Shown here one piece after another: positions 46,125-54,719 of a stretch of DNA of 64,000 bases. Position 1 is the stretch's first letter. Every line of letters starts with the position of its first letter. The position numbers were made by a program, and so were the translations under genes. This DNA comes from Hymenobacter mucosus (GTDB lineage: Bacteria > Bacteroidota > Bacteroidia > Cytophagales > Hymenobacteraceae), in the NCBI RefSeq assembly GCF_900188255.1, contig NZ_FZNS01000009.1, forward strand, positions 104,143-168,142, given 5' to 3'. The notes below the pieces were generated by a model. It did no database searches. It was not told the DNA's origin and saw nothing but the letters and a program-made list of their open reading frames with translations.

Positions 46125-46632
46125 GGTTCTAGAGTTGATAAATACTGCGTGTAATAGCTTCGCTGGCTGTCATGCACCTACAATAGTGCTTCATAAACGG
46201 AGGCTGCGTTTGCTCTCATATTCTGCTTCACTCTGAGCTCCGTCTGACCAAGAAGTGTAACGGAATATACTCTAGGAGGGAAACAGCTCTATCGTTCAAA
46301 CTTATATGATTCGGTTAGTTGCCTGACTAGTATAAGCGGGCTGCGAACTGCGCCAAGGCAAATCCATTTGCAGGTAGTGCGAACGGTAGGATGCACATTC
46401 TCCCTGAAACTATTCAGCATGAGATGAGGTGGTATGCAGCAGTATGTTCGTGCAAGTAGGGTAGCGCCTATAGCAACAAACGAAACGCACCAAAACCACT
46501 TGGGTCTTGGTGCGTTGCTTATTTCTGTAATAACGATATGATATGACGTGAGATGTCTATAGCGTAAGGATATGGCTTGTAGAATAGTTGGCTACTGCAT
46601 TGTCGAGCTGATGCCATTTGTGGTCCCTCTCA
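46125..46632. other. 508-bp gap with one hairpin
   Basis: No gene recognised. aacgcaccaa (46484-46493) and ttggtgcgtt (46507-46516) form a hairpin that, on the minus strand, is followed by T-rich sequence and probably terminates the membrane-protein genes at 46633-47710. The rest should hold the beta-lactamase promoter. Confidence 0.5.
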
Positions 46633-47097
46633 CTACGCCATCTGCCGGCCTATTCCCGAACTAATAGTGGTGGCACGGCGGAATAGCCATCCCGCCGCCA
46701 CCCACAGCCCAGCAAAAACAGTATTCAGCACAATCACCCACAGTACACCCATGTTAAGCTCAGGCCGCTTGATCAGGAGAGCGACAAACGGCACAGCAAA
46801 CTGAGTAAGCGCGGCGGCAAACATAGCACGAGCCATACCCTGGGGCTGAAGCCGGGCCACTGCCGCCCCAATGAAGCCAACGGCTAGCACCGCTCCATAC
46901 AGCAGATTCATGGGGTTGTCTTCGCTGCCGATGAAGCCCACGGCCAGGTTGCCCCACACCAGCAGGAGGGAAGCCGCCGTGGCTACTCCTGCAGCCAGTT
47001 TGTAGGTGCCATTGCGGCCCCGGCTGGCTACTAGCAGATATAGGAGGCCCAAGACCAGCAGCAGGATGCCTGCCATTACAAATTGGGATATCGCCAT
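46633..47097 (-). CDS. hypothetical membrane protein, tandem paralog B
   Basis: A 154-residue protein with about five helices and no recognised family. It shares with the next gene upstream the pattern LLLVWGNLAVGFIGSEDNP(M)NLLY, AVARLQPQGMARAMFAAALT and AGWLFRRAT, so both come from one ancestor. The loop with GSEDNP is the best conserved part. The gene starts 50 bp after its paralog on the same strand, so the two form an operon. I do not know the function. Confidence 0.7.
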   Translation of the reverse strand: MAISQFVMAGILLLVLGLLYLLVASRGRNGTYKLAAGVATAASLLLVWGNLAVGFIGSEDNPMNLLYGAVLAVGFIGAAVARLQPQGMARAMFAAALTQFAVPFVALLIKRPELNMGVLWVIVLNTVFAGLWVAAGWLFRRATTISSGIGRQMA

Positions 47098-47146
47098 AGG
47101 AGTATCAGGTAAGGTTCAGGAATGATGGGGTTCAGAGTCTGTTCCT

Positions 47147-47710
47147 CTAAGCCAGTTGCCGGTGCGAGTTGGTGGCGCGGCGAAACAGCCAGCCCGAAAC
47201 CGCCCAGATGGCGGCAAAAGCACCATTGGCAACCAGCACATTCAGCAGCTTCACCTGGGGCTCCGCCGCCACACCCGTTGGGGTCCAGACAAACAGCGCC
47301 ACGGCAGTAACCACGATGTAGGTGAGCGACGCCGCAAACATGGCATTCGACATGCCCAACGGCCGGAACCGCGCCACAAAGGCCCCGATGAGCGCCACGG
47401 CCAGCACTCCCAGGTAGAGCAGATTAGCAGGGTTGTCTTCGCTCCCGACGAGGCCCACGGCCAAATTCGCCCACACAAGCAAGAGCCCGGCCGCTACTGC
47501 TACGCCCACGGCCAATCTATACGCGGTGCTGTCGCTCATTCGCGCAATCAACACGAACGTGAGACCAGCCCCGAACAGTAGAATGCCCGCAGCAACAAAG
47601 TCGCCCACACTCCAAGCCATTTCGGCAATAAACAGCTTGGCTGTCAAGGGAATGAGCAACAGAAGCCCCGTAGCCAAGGCAACGCGAGTAACGCTTTTAG
47701 CGAGTGTCAT
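47147..47710 (-). CDS. hypothetical membrane protein, tandem paralog A
   Basis: A 187-residue protein with six hydrophobic segments. Residues from about 40 onward align with the downstream gene (VWANLAVGLVGSEDNPANLL, FVARFRPLGMSNAMFAASLT, GWLFRRAT). It has an extra N-terminal helix of about 40 residues. ATG at 47710 is preferred because it starts MTLAKSVTR before the first helix; a start at 47734 is possible. The function is unknown. Confidence 0.7.
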   Translation of the reverse strand: MTLAKSVTRVALATGLLLLIPLTAKLFIAEMAWSVGDFVAAGILLFGAGLTFVLIARMSDSTAYRLAVGVAVAAGLLLVWANLAVGLVGSEDNPANLLYLGVLAVALIGAFVARFRPLGMSNAMFAASLTYIVVTAVALFVWTPTGVAAEPQVKLLNVLVANGAFAAIWAVSGWLFRRATNSHRQLA

Positions 47711-48013
47711 GACAGTAGTGTGTTTGACGTACAACAGATGAGAAAAGCCGTAGGAAGCAAGTAGCAGCAGCAGAAGACACAGATTCTATTAGAAGCCTTT
47801 GGTAAGCATCCTTGCAGTAGAAGCGTAGCCCAGAGAATCAAGCTTGTGTGTGTTTCTGTCTCCCAGCAGCTGCCGGTCCTGGTAGTAAGCCGGAGTGATG
47901 CAAAGGATATAAAAGAACTTTGCATTTCAAAGTAAACAAATATTTTTTTGTTGCTATCCGGCTATTGGAGTAGTCAGGAAAGTAAAGCAGCGTAGAACCC
48001 GCGCAAGAGTCTG

Positions 48014-48127
48014 CTACCCCTGGCACTTTACCAGGTACCACGCCAGCCCTACTACCAGCGCTGCCGAGCCAAACCGGAGGAGCAAGAAAACCCAGGTAGG
48101 AAGTTCGGGTTGCTGAGGCGACTGCAT
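48014..48127 (-). CDS. possible 37-residue single-helix membrane protein
   Basis: A short frame MQSPQQPELPTWVFLLLRFG, then SAALVVGLAWYLVKCQG. A polar start, one hydrophobic helix of about 20 residues and a basic end fit a small membrane protein. It sits just downstream of the NUDIX gene on the same strand. The frame extends upstream to 48229, but that part overlaps the NUDIX gene and is unlikely to be translated. Confidence 0.35.
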   Translation of the reverse strand: MQSPQQPELPTWVFLLLRFGSAALVVGLAWYLVKCQG

Positions 48128-48195
48128 AGCGCGTAGGGTAGAAGTGAAAAGTGTGCAGCCGCTAGCGTATCCTCGCGAAGCAAGCTGCGGGTACT

Positions 48196-48597
48196 TTAGT
48201 CGGCGAGTTGATATTGTGCGCGCAACCAATCAAAGATGACTTGATCTACAGCAGACACCAGCGGGCGGTGGCGGTAGGATAGCCACAGAACTTCCGCAAT
48301 TTCAGCGGCGGGCTGCAAGTGGCCAGCGTAGTGTCCGGAGTAGCACGTCATCTGGACCAGTACCCCATCCGGATGACCGTGGGCTGGCGCCGTAAAGGTG
48401 CCTACATGCACGAGGGTGCCCGAGTCCAGTTCTACTGTTAGCTCCTCGCGTATTTCCCGCACGAGCGTTTGGGCATCGGTTTCGCCGGGCTCCCGCTTTC
48501 CACCGGGCAAGTAGTACCGGTCTTTGCCCCGGCTGCGGGTGCTCAGAATGCGCCCTTCATGTAGGTGAAGCCAGGCAATCTTATCAATAAGGGACAT
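48196..48597 (-). CDS. NUDIX hydrolase
   Basis: A 133-residue cytoplasmic pyrophosphohydrolase. The NUDIX box is complete: GGKREPGETDAQTLVREIREEL, here split as GGKREPGE at its start and REIREEL at its end, with the metal-binding glutamates in place. It opens with a strand (KIAWLHLHEGRILSTRSRGK) common in NTP-type NUDIX enzymes. The exact substrate, such as an oxidised nucleotide or sugar nucleotide, cannot be read. It follows the unknown gene at 48622 by 24 bp and may be co-transcribed. Confidence 0.9.
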   Translation of the reverse strand: MSLIDKIAWLHLHEGRILSTRSRGKDRYYLPGGKREPGETDAQTLVREIREELTVELDSGTLVHVGTFTAPAHGHPDGVLVQMTCYSGHYAGHLQPAAEIAEVLWLSYRHRPLVSAVDQVIFDWLRAQYQLAD

Positions 48598-48621
48598 CAG
48601 CGTTGCTGTGAGAAGCAGTAC

Positions 48622-49197
48622 TTAGCGTCTGCTGGGGTTAGCAGACGCTGGCGACAAATGGCGTAGCAGGGTCAGGAGCATGTGGTAGATTTCTCGCAGG
48701 GCCTCGGGCTCCACAATAGCCTGTTCTTTGATAAACGTTAGCCACACCCCGCCGGGAGTATCCTCGGGAGCCGCCACCAAATCTAGGCGTAGCTCTTGGT
48801 ATTTCAGCAGAACTGCACGCACACCAGGCTCTGCCAGCAGTTGCTGCAAGCGGCCCGGTTCATTGGTTTTGATTATGTACGCCGCATCCAGCTCCGGGTC
48901 GCCCACTTGCACATCTTGCATGCCCAGGGCCTTCCCCAGCTGATGTATCCAATCCTGCTCGTGTAAGGCGAAACGCAAGGTGGGGGCCCCTGGTACCAGC
49001 GCCATGAAGCTGGTTGTTTCATAGCCGCCCTCAAAACCGCCACCCAAGTCCACCTCCAACTCCAAACGCATCTGGTAGCCTCCCTCGTGTAAGTCGGCAC
49101 TATACTCAAGGATGTCTTCTTGCTGCTGAAGATCGGCTGCAACTTGCTGCCAAAGGGCAGTTTCAGATTCGGCGTGGAAGGAACGAAGGCTACTCAT
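48622..49197 (-). CDS. hypothetical cytoplasmic protein
   Basis: A 191-residue soluble protein of unknown family with no signal peptide or membrane helices. It alternates amphipathic strands and helices; a segment of the type GDPELDAAYIIKTNEP followed by LQQLLAEPGV recurs, as I recall, in uncharacterised bacterial proteins that are often membrane-linked. ATG at 49197 and at 49206 (three codons earlier) are equally possible starts. It lies directly upstream of the NUDIX gene. Confidence 0.6.
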   Translation of the reverse strand: MSSLRSFHAESETALWQQVAADLQQQEDILEYSADLHEGGYQMRLELEVDLGGGFEGGYETTSFMALVPGAPTLRFALHEQDWIHQLGKALGMQDVQVGDPELDAAYIIKTNEPGRLQQLLAEPGVRAVLLKYQELRLDLVAAPEDTPGGVWLTFIKEQAIVEPEALREIYHMLLTLLRHLSPASANPSRR

Positions 49198-49468
49198 AGC
49201 GGGCAAGGCGGGGAAAAATAGAAACGGCCACTTTGGCGAGGAAACGGCCCGGGCAGCACCAAGCTACGGCTTAGGAGTTTCGTACGTGAAACGCCTGCTC
49301 TGTGTTGAGAGGTACCAACCCGCAGCGCCAGTTGGCATCTGGGAAGGTAAGAGCGTAGGAAAACTGCCTTGCCTACCGTGGAGCTCGTGGTAAAACAACA
49401 GGGCAAGGTGTCACTTACTGGGGGTTGAAAGCGTAGGAACAAGCACTTATTCGCTACATGCTCTGCCC

Positions 49469-50191
49469 ATGCCTACCTACCATATTGGTTGCTCAGGTTA
49501 TCATTACCGCCATTGGAAAGGAGTATTCTACCCCGAAAAGCTGCCCCAGCGGCTATGGTTCGACTACTACAGCCAGCACTTTCGTACGCTGGAGCTGAAC
49601 GTGACGTTCTACCGGTTTCCACAACTGTCTTTCCTGGAAAACTGGTATCAGATCAGCCCCGCCGACTTTACTTTTTCGGTGAAAGCGCCGCGACTAATTA
49701 CCCACTACAAGCAGTTCAACAACGTCAGCCAGCTTCTGTCCGACTTTTATGGTACTCTGCAGGAAGGCTTGCGCGAGAAGCTAGGGCCGGTACTATTTCA
49801 GTTGCCGCCCAAAGCTGCCTACCACGAAGACCGTCTCCAACGCATCCTCGACAGCTTGGATCCAGCCTTCGCCAACGTGCTCGAGTTTCGGCACCCCAGC
49901 TGGTGGAATGGGCACGTGTACGCCGAGCTTGCTCGTCGCCGCGTGACTTTTTGCGGTCAGAGTCACCCTGATCTGCCCGATGAAGTAGTCACGAACACGC
50001 CCCTGCTGTACTACCGCTTTCACGGCGTGCCCCAACTCTATCACTCCCCTTACAGTTCCGAGGCTCTGCACCGCATCCAAGAGCAAGTGCAATCTGCGCC
50101 GGGCTTACAGCAGGCCTACTTGTACTTCAACAATGACATTGGGGGCTCGGCTATTCATAATGCCCGCCAAATGCTACAGCTCACGGCATAG
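49469..50191 (+). CDS. DUF72 domain-containing protein (YecE-like)
   Basis: A 240-residue cytoplasmic protein filled by one DUF72 barrel. Signatures are YHIGCSGYHYRHWKGVFYP at the start, FTFSVKAPRLITHYK, LGPVLFQLPPKAAYHEDRL, FANVLEFRHPSWW and the C-terminal YLYFNNDIGGSAIHNARQM. The family is distantly related to endonuclease IV-type barrels, but its reaction is not known. Stand-alone gene, divergent from the gene at 48622. Confidence 0.93.
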   Translation: MPTYHIGCSGYHYRHWKGVFYPEKLPQRLWFDYYSQHFRTLELNVTFYRFPQLSFLENWYQISPADFTFSVKAPRLITHYKQFNNVSQLLSDFYGTLQEGLREKLGPVLFQLPPKAAYHEDRLQRILDSLDPAFANVLEFRHPSWWNGHVYAELARRRVTFCGQSHPDLPDEVVTNTPLLYYRFHGVPQLYHSPYSSEALHRIQEQVQSAPGLQQAYLYFNNDIGGSAIHNARQMLQLTA

Positions 50192-50271
50192 CAATAGTAA
50201 GCGTGGGGCGTATTGGAGTAAGCCGGTAGTATTACCAAGTATCCCAACACACCCCGCAAGAGGTTCTAGTA

Positions 50272-50949
50272 TCAGAGGGCGACGCCCGCTCGAAATCCAA
50301 TACTGATGTAGCGGCCTTCGCTGCCGTAGTTACTCATCCCACTCTCGTAATAGTTGCCGGGTATGGTAGCGCGGGAGGATGCTTTGCGTACGCCTAGGCC
50401 CAGGAAAACATCAAACAAAACGGGTAGCTCGGGCAAGAAAAACTGGTTGCCTACCACGAGGGTGGCACCGTACCGGTCAATGGTTTCTGATTGCCTACGC
50501 AGGCGGTATTCGTAGTACGACAGTCCATCGGGGCTGCGCTCCGCTGCCCAGCTTTTGGCGTCAAACTGCATGCGGAAATGCTGGTAGCTCGGCCCATACG
50601 CTACATAAGGCCCTTGGGCTCCTGCGGCGCGCCCACTTAGATAAATACGGTGCTGCGCCTCCAACCCATAGCCCCGAACCCGGTCGTGGGCGCCCTCGCT
50701 TAAGTCGGAGGTAAGAGCCTTGACGGCGCCGTGGTACAGTTGGGGCGTGAGCATCAGGGCGTGGCGAGATGTCGCCCGCCACATCTTCTCGACGCTGACG
50801 TGGTACCCGCCGGCAACAATAGGGAACAAGTTCAGCTTGACGTTCAGCAGGTGCTCCGGCTGGGGAGTTGCACCTCCTTGACCATGAGCGATTGTGCTAG
50901 TACCTAGCAGCCCGGCACTCAGCCACCCTGCTACAAAAATGGCGCGCAT
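50272..50949 (-). CDS. hypothetical outer-membrane beta-barrel protein
   Basis: A 225-residue exported protein with a signal peptide at about residues 1-24. The mature part begins LLNVKLNLFPIVAGGYHVSVEK and contains alternating aromatic strands (YVAYGPSYQHFRMQF, TLVVGNQFFLPELPVLFDVF) ending ISIGFRAGVAL, the pattern of a small beta-barrel related to the DUF3575 type. Its ATG overlaps the stop of the upstream propeller gene by one base (TAATG), so translation is coupled. It is the last gene of a three-gene operon. Confidence 0.75.
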   Translation of the reverse strand: MRAIFVAGWLSAGLLGTSTIAHGQGGATPQPEHLLNVKLNLFPIVAGGYHVSVEKMWRATSRHALMLTPQLYHGAVKALTSDLSEGAHDRVRGYGLEAQHRIYLSGRAAGAQGPYVAYGPSYQHFRMQFDAKSWAAERSPDGLSYYEYRLRRQSETIDRYGATLVVGNQFFLPELPVLFDVFLGLGVRKASSRATIPGNYYESGMSNYGSEGRYISIGFRAGVAL

Positions 50950-51722
50950 TAGTTGGTAGGTGTGATGGGCAAGTGGCTCAAAGGAGTAAGCTTACCACCC
51001 GTGTAACGGTACTGGTACAAGCCGTCGGGTCCAATAGCCAGCAGTTGCCCGCGGTGCGGAATCACATCCGACACGTTGATGCTGAAGCTTTGCGGAGCTG
51101 GCAACACGGGCGTGGTGCTGGTGCTAAATACCTTAAGCTCGTCTTTATCGCACACAAATAGTAGGGTGCTGTCTACGCCCAGGCCCATTGGGTGGCGCAT
51201 GGGGTAGGACTGGGCTAGGCGTGGGGCACTCAGGTTGCTGAGGTCAATTACCTGGAGTTGGTTGGGGCCACCACCACATGTGCGGCCGTCGCGTAGAGTT
51301 ACGTAGGCGTAGTCATCATCTACCACTACGGGGTCGCAGCTTACTACGTGCTCATAAAACGCCACTCGTTTGGGCTGGGCCGGCACACCAGCATCGAAGA
51401 TGTACATACCCCGTTGGGTACCCAAGAACAGGTAGGGTGCCCGCGGGTAAATAGTTTCGATACCGAACCCCAGCGGCACCACGGCTCCCCGCTCCGGAGC
51501 AGCCGGATTGGTAAGGCTAAACAAGCGGAGGCTGTTGTTATCGACGACGTAGAGCGTGTTGTTGAGCACCGAAAAGCGGGCCAATGAACCAGCTTTGCCA
51601 TCATTCCCGGCGGCCAAGTCGGCGCTGGCGGGGCTGGCGTCGTTGTTGGCGCTGCAGCTACTAAGCGCCACGGCCAAGCTGCCGGCCAGGGTAGAAATAA
51701 GGAGGGTAGATAGGAACCGCAT
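50949..51722 (-). CDS. LVIVD-type propeller lipoprotein
   Basis: A 257-residue exported lipoprotein (signal ending AVALSSCSAN). The mature part has repeats of about 40 residues with the patterns LRLFSLTNPAAPERGAVV, MYIFDAGVPAQPKRVAF, LQVIDLSNLSAPRLAQSY and LKVFSTS, typical of LVIVD repeats that build a beta-propeller. It is the middle gene of the operon. It probably binds or scaffolds surface proteins; no enzyme motif is present. Confidence 0.85.
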   Translation of the reverse strand: MRFLSTLLISTLAGSLAVALSSCSANNDASPASADLAAGNDGKAGSLARFSVLNNTLYVVDNNSLRLFSLTNPAAPERGAVVPLGFGIETIYPRAPYLFLGTQRGMYIFDAGVPAQPKRVAFYEHVVSCDPVVVDDDYAYVTLRDGRTCGGGPNQLQVIDLSNLSAPRLAQSYPMRHPMGLGVDSTLLFVCDKDELKVFSTSTTPVLPAPQSFSINVSDVIPHRGQLLAIGPDGLYQYRYTGGKLTPLSHLPITPTN

Positions 51723-51741
51723 AGGATGGGGGAAGAATAGA

Positions 51742-52257
51742 TTATAGTTTCTGCCAGCCCACCACTACCGCATCGGCAGGGCGGTTTTGGGGTTGGTATT
51801 CAGTGGGAACATCCCCGGTTTCGGGCATGGGTAGCTCGGGCACGGCCTCGCGCACGCGGTGGAGAAGGCGCGCTTCCTGCACGTTCGAAAGGTCGAAGGT
51901 GAGAAGGTCGGGGCCACTGTCGGCATAGAGCAGGTTGCCCTTCATTGCCACATCTACATTGCCAGGAATGCGCAAAAAGGCAACTGGGCGGGGGTGGCTT
52001 GGGTCTTGGTTATTGATGATGTGAACTCCCTGATACCGCTCGTTAATGAGAATATAGGGGTCGCGGAGGAAGATTTTGCCGGTGTTGTGCATGTCGCGAG
52101 GTGGCAGCACGGCCACCGCCTGCTCTAGCTGAGGCCGGGCCATCAGCAGCGGCTTGTAAACGGGTATCGGTATTCGCTCGATGGGAGAAATGAGGGGGCA
52201 GGCCGTTAGGCTGGTTAGCAGTACTCCGCCCAATAGAAGAGAGTAGTATCGACGCAT
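51742..52257 (-). CDS. short LVIVD-type lipoprotein
   Basis: A 171-residue lipoprotein with signal MRRYYSLLLGGVLLTSLTAC and a lipidation Cys at residue 20. One or two LVIVD-like repeats are seen: QGVHIINNQDPSHPRPVAFL and LLTFDLSNVQEARLLHRV. It is too short for a closed propeller, so it may complete one with a partner, perhaps the next gene 19 bp downstream. It leads the three-gene operon. Confidence 0.8.
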   Translation of the reverse strand: MRRYYSLLLGGVLLTSLTACPLISPIERIPIPVYKPLLMARPQLEQAVAVLPPRDMHNTGKIFLRDPYILINERYQGVHIINNQDPSHPRPVAFLRIPGNVDVAMKGNLLYADSGPDLLTFDLSNVQEARLLHRVREAVPELPMPETGDVPTEYQPQNRPADAVVVGWQKL

Positions 52258-52461
52258 ATATACAGAATAAGAGATGGGTAGTAGCTAGAGCATCTCGTGC
52301 ATTCTAGGGGTTGCATCGGGTACAAGCGAAGTAAGAAATTTCTTAGGCGCTGTCCTAGCCTAAGAACTATCTGCATTAGGCCTGCCAATAGTTCTCAGGC
52401 TAGCTCGTGCACCCGCGGGTAACGGTATTTTAAGCCGGTGACAAAGGCTTGGAGGCCGTAC

Positions 52462-53406
52462 CTAGTAGCCGCGGCCCAACTCTACCAGGTTTTCTAAGGG
52501 CTCTTGCTGAAGCAAGTGGTGCAGGTTGCGCAGAAGGACAGCTACTTTTCCTTCGTCTTCGCCAGGCTGGCCGCCGCCGCTGTGCTGAGTAAGCAAAACC
52601 CGGGGAAGAGTCCAAAGCGGGCTGTCGGTAGGTAGGGGCTCCTGCATCGTCACGTCTAGCACGGCCCCGCCCAAGCGGCCTGCCTGCAAGGCCGCAATAA
52701 GTGCCACTTCGTCGGTGGTGTTGCCCCGGCCCACGCTGGCGTAGATGCTATGCGGTGGCATAGCCGCAATCAGGTCGGCAGAAAAGAAGTTGTCGGCGCT
52801 ACCAGGTAGGCAGTTCACTACAATGTCCGTGTCGGGAAGGGCGGCTCGTAGTTCTTCCTTGGAATGCAGCTGCGCCTGCGGATCGGTGCGGGCCAGGAAG
52901 CGCACGGCGCACTGAAACCCGCTGAGCTGCTGGGCCACGGCCTGCCCAATAGTGCCGCTACCCAGAATAATAACGCGCTTCTCGCGTAGCAGTCCCATGC
53001 GGTTGCGCAGGGGCGCGCCTACCCAGTGGTGTTGCGTTTGCCACACGGCCAACTCTGGTACGTAGCGGTACAAAGCCAGCAAGCCGGCTACCATGGTTTC
53101 GGCGCAGGGCCAGGCAAACAAGTCGCCCACGTTGGCTACTGGTGCCGAAACGCGCAAGTGTTGGTACCGGTCGACACCCGCCGAGTCGATTTGCCAGAAC
53201 TGTATGTTCACTAGTGCGTCCTCCGCTAGCCACTCGAGTGGTGGGTTGCCCAGTAGTACATCGGCTTTTTGCAGCGCGGGCCGCTGCTCAGCATCGGGTA
53301 AGTCGTGGCGGAAAGTAGCCTGAACGTTGGCGGGAAGCTGACCGAGCAGGTAAGCGCGGGCCGAGTCGGAAAGGGAAGAATACACGAATAGCTGCATTTT
53401 CCTCAT
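52462..53406 (-). CDS. D-2-hydroxyacid dehydrogenase
   Basis: A 314-residue NAD(P)-dependent cytoplasmic enzyme. The nucleotide-binding motif is VIILGSGTIGQAVAQQL. The catalytic Arg is in ASVGRGNTTDEVAL, Glu in VTMQEPLPTDSPLW, and the active-site His in LLTQHSGGGQPGE. The line-up resembles the glyoxylate/hydroxypyruvate reductase branch (GhrA-like). The substrate is not known. Starts at 53406 and 53397 both fit. It is divergent from the methyltransferase gene. Confidence 0.9.
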   Translation of the reverse strand: MRKMQLFVYSSLSDSARAYLLGQLPANVQATFRHDLPDAEQRPALQKADVLLGNPPLEWLAEDALVNIQFWQIDSAGVDRYQHLRVSAPVANVGDLFAWPCAETMVAGLLALYRYVPELAVWQTQHHWVGAPLRNRMGLLREKRVIILGSGTIGQAVAQQLSGFQCAVRFLARTDPQAQLHSKEELRAALPDTDIVVNCLPGSADNFFSADLIAAMPPHSIYASVGRGNTTDEVALIAALQAGRLGGAVLDVTMQEPLPTDSPLWTLPRVLLTQHSGGGQPGEDEGKVAVLLRNLHHLLQQEPLENLVELGRGY

Positions 53407-53467
53407 ACTGCCTTAAGTAGGCACGGGGTTGCATTCGGCCTCCAACACAAATCCGGGGGGTTGTGTG

Positions 53468-53485
53468 TTGCGTATTGTTGCGTAT
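53468..53485. repeat. two direct ttgcgtat repeats upstream of the methyltransferase
   Basis: TTGCGTAT occurs at 53468-53475 and 53478-53485, a 10-bp period that places both copies on one face of the helix. It lies about 50 bp before the methyltransferase start in the divergent promoter region and may be a regulator site. Confidence 0.35.
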
Positions 53486-53531
53486 ACTATATTCGGCTAG
53501 AAGGCATCCAGCCGCTTACACGAACCCATCC

Positions 53532-54584
53532 ATGGAAACCCTCACCCAACAACAGGTACAGGAGTACTACGGCCGCCAGCTTCGCACGCAAGACGACCTG
53601 CAAACCAACGCCTGCTGCACCGATGATATTCCGCTTGAGCACCGACAGATTCTAGCCCAGCTTGAGCCCGAAGTGCTAGAGAAATACTACGGCTGCGGCG
53701 TGGCCGTGCCCCCGGCCGTGGAAGGCTGCACCGTACTCGACCTAGGCAGCGGCAGTGGCCGCGATGCCTACCTGCTGTCGAAGCTGGTGGGAGAGCAAGG
53801 CCACGTAATTGGGGTGGATATGACGGAGGAGCAGCTAGCCGTAGCCCGTCGCCACGTGCAAGCGCACACCGAGCGTTTTGGCTACCAGCAGCCTAACGTT
53901 GAGTTTCGTCACGGCTACATTGAAGACCTGCGCACAGCCAATATCCCCGACAACAGCGTGGATGTGGTAGTAAGCAACTGCGTCATCAACCTGAGCACCG
54001 ATAAAGAAGCCACGTACCGGGAAATCTTCCGAGTGCTGAAGCCCGGCGGCGAACTACACATCTCCGACGTATTTGCCGACCGCCGTATTCCCGAAGTGCT
54101 GCGCCAAGACCCCGTGCTGTACGGGGAGTGCCTCAGCGGCGCCATGTATACCGAAGACTTTCGCCGCCTGCTTCACCACATCGGTATTCGCGACTACCGA
54201 CTCACGGCCAGCCGCCTTCTAACCATCGGCAACCCTGAGATTGAGCAGAAGGTAGGCAACATCAAGTTTTACTCTCTCACGGTGCGGGCTTTTAAGCTCC
54301 CGCACCTGGAAGACCGGTGCGAAGACCACGGTCAGGTAGCAACCTACTTGGGCACCTTGCCCGGCCATCCGCACGCCTTCTCTCTCGACGACCATCACCG
54401 GTTTGAGACGGGGCGACCCATGCTGGTGTGTGGCAACACGGCAGCTATGGTGGGCGAAACTCGTTATGCAACCCACTTCCGCGTCATCGGCGACCAAAGC
54501 CAGCACTTCGGCCTCTTCGACTGTGGCCCCAGCCCAGCGGTAGGAGCAGATGACGCAAGCGCGGCGGGTGGCTGCGGTTGCTAA
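53532..54584 (+). CDS. arsM: ArsM-like SAM-dependent methyltransferase (arsenite methyltransferase)
   Basis: A 350-residue cytoplasmic methyltransferase. ATG at 53532 begins METLTQQQVQEYYG; an upstream frame start at 53463 would add 23 residues. SAM binding is at VLDLGSGSGRDAYLL. The three cysteines known to bind arsenite in ArsM are present: in NACCTDD near the N-terminus, SNCVINL in the middle and LYGECLSGAMY further on. The C-terminus ends GGCGC, a further thiol cluster. This supports arsenite methylation, but no arsR, arsB or arsC gene is nearby. Another metalloid or a small organic acceptor remains possible. Confidence 0.87.
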   Translation: METLTQQQVQEYYGRQLRTQDDLQTNACCTDDIPLEHRQILAQLEPEVLEKYYGCGVAVPPAVEGCTVLDLGSGSGRDAYLLSKLVGEQGHVIGVDMTEEQLAVARRHVQAHTERFGYQQPNVEFRHGYIEDLRTANIPDNSVDVVVSNCVINLSTDKEATYREIFRVLKPGGELHISDVFADRRIPEVLRQDPVLYGECLSGAMYTEDFRRLLHHIGIRDYRLTASRLLTIGNPEIEQKVGNIKFYSLTVRAFKLPHLEDRCEDHGQVATYLGTLPGHPHAFSLDDHHRFETGRPMLVCGNTAAMVGETRYATHFRVIGDQSQHFGLFDCGPSPAVGADDASAAGGCGC

Positions 54585-54657
54585 TAGCCGCAAGCTTCAC
54601 GAAGACGCCTAGTCCGTTTGCCCGGCTACACCGGATGCCCAGCTGCGGGTAGGTGGC

Positions 54658-54717
54658 AACTAGCTTCAACAAAAAGCCCCGCTCTGAACAGAGCGGGGCT
54701 TTTTGTTGAAGCTAGTT
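54658..54717. terminator. 29-bp perfect bidirectional terminator
   Basis: Arms at 54658-54686 and 54689-54717 are perfectly complementary with only two bases between. The arms contain A-runs and T-runs around a GC core (agccccgctctg), so it can end transcription from both the methyltransferase and the convergent glycine-zipper gene, whose stop begins 3 bp away. Confidence 0.85.
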
Positions 54718-54719
54718 GC

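Noticed and set aside
48128..48229. N-terminal extension of the small frame at 48014
   Set aside because: The upstream 34 codons overlap the NUDIX gene in another frame and have no helix or signal; the internal ATG at 48127 is a better start.
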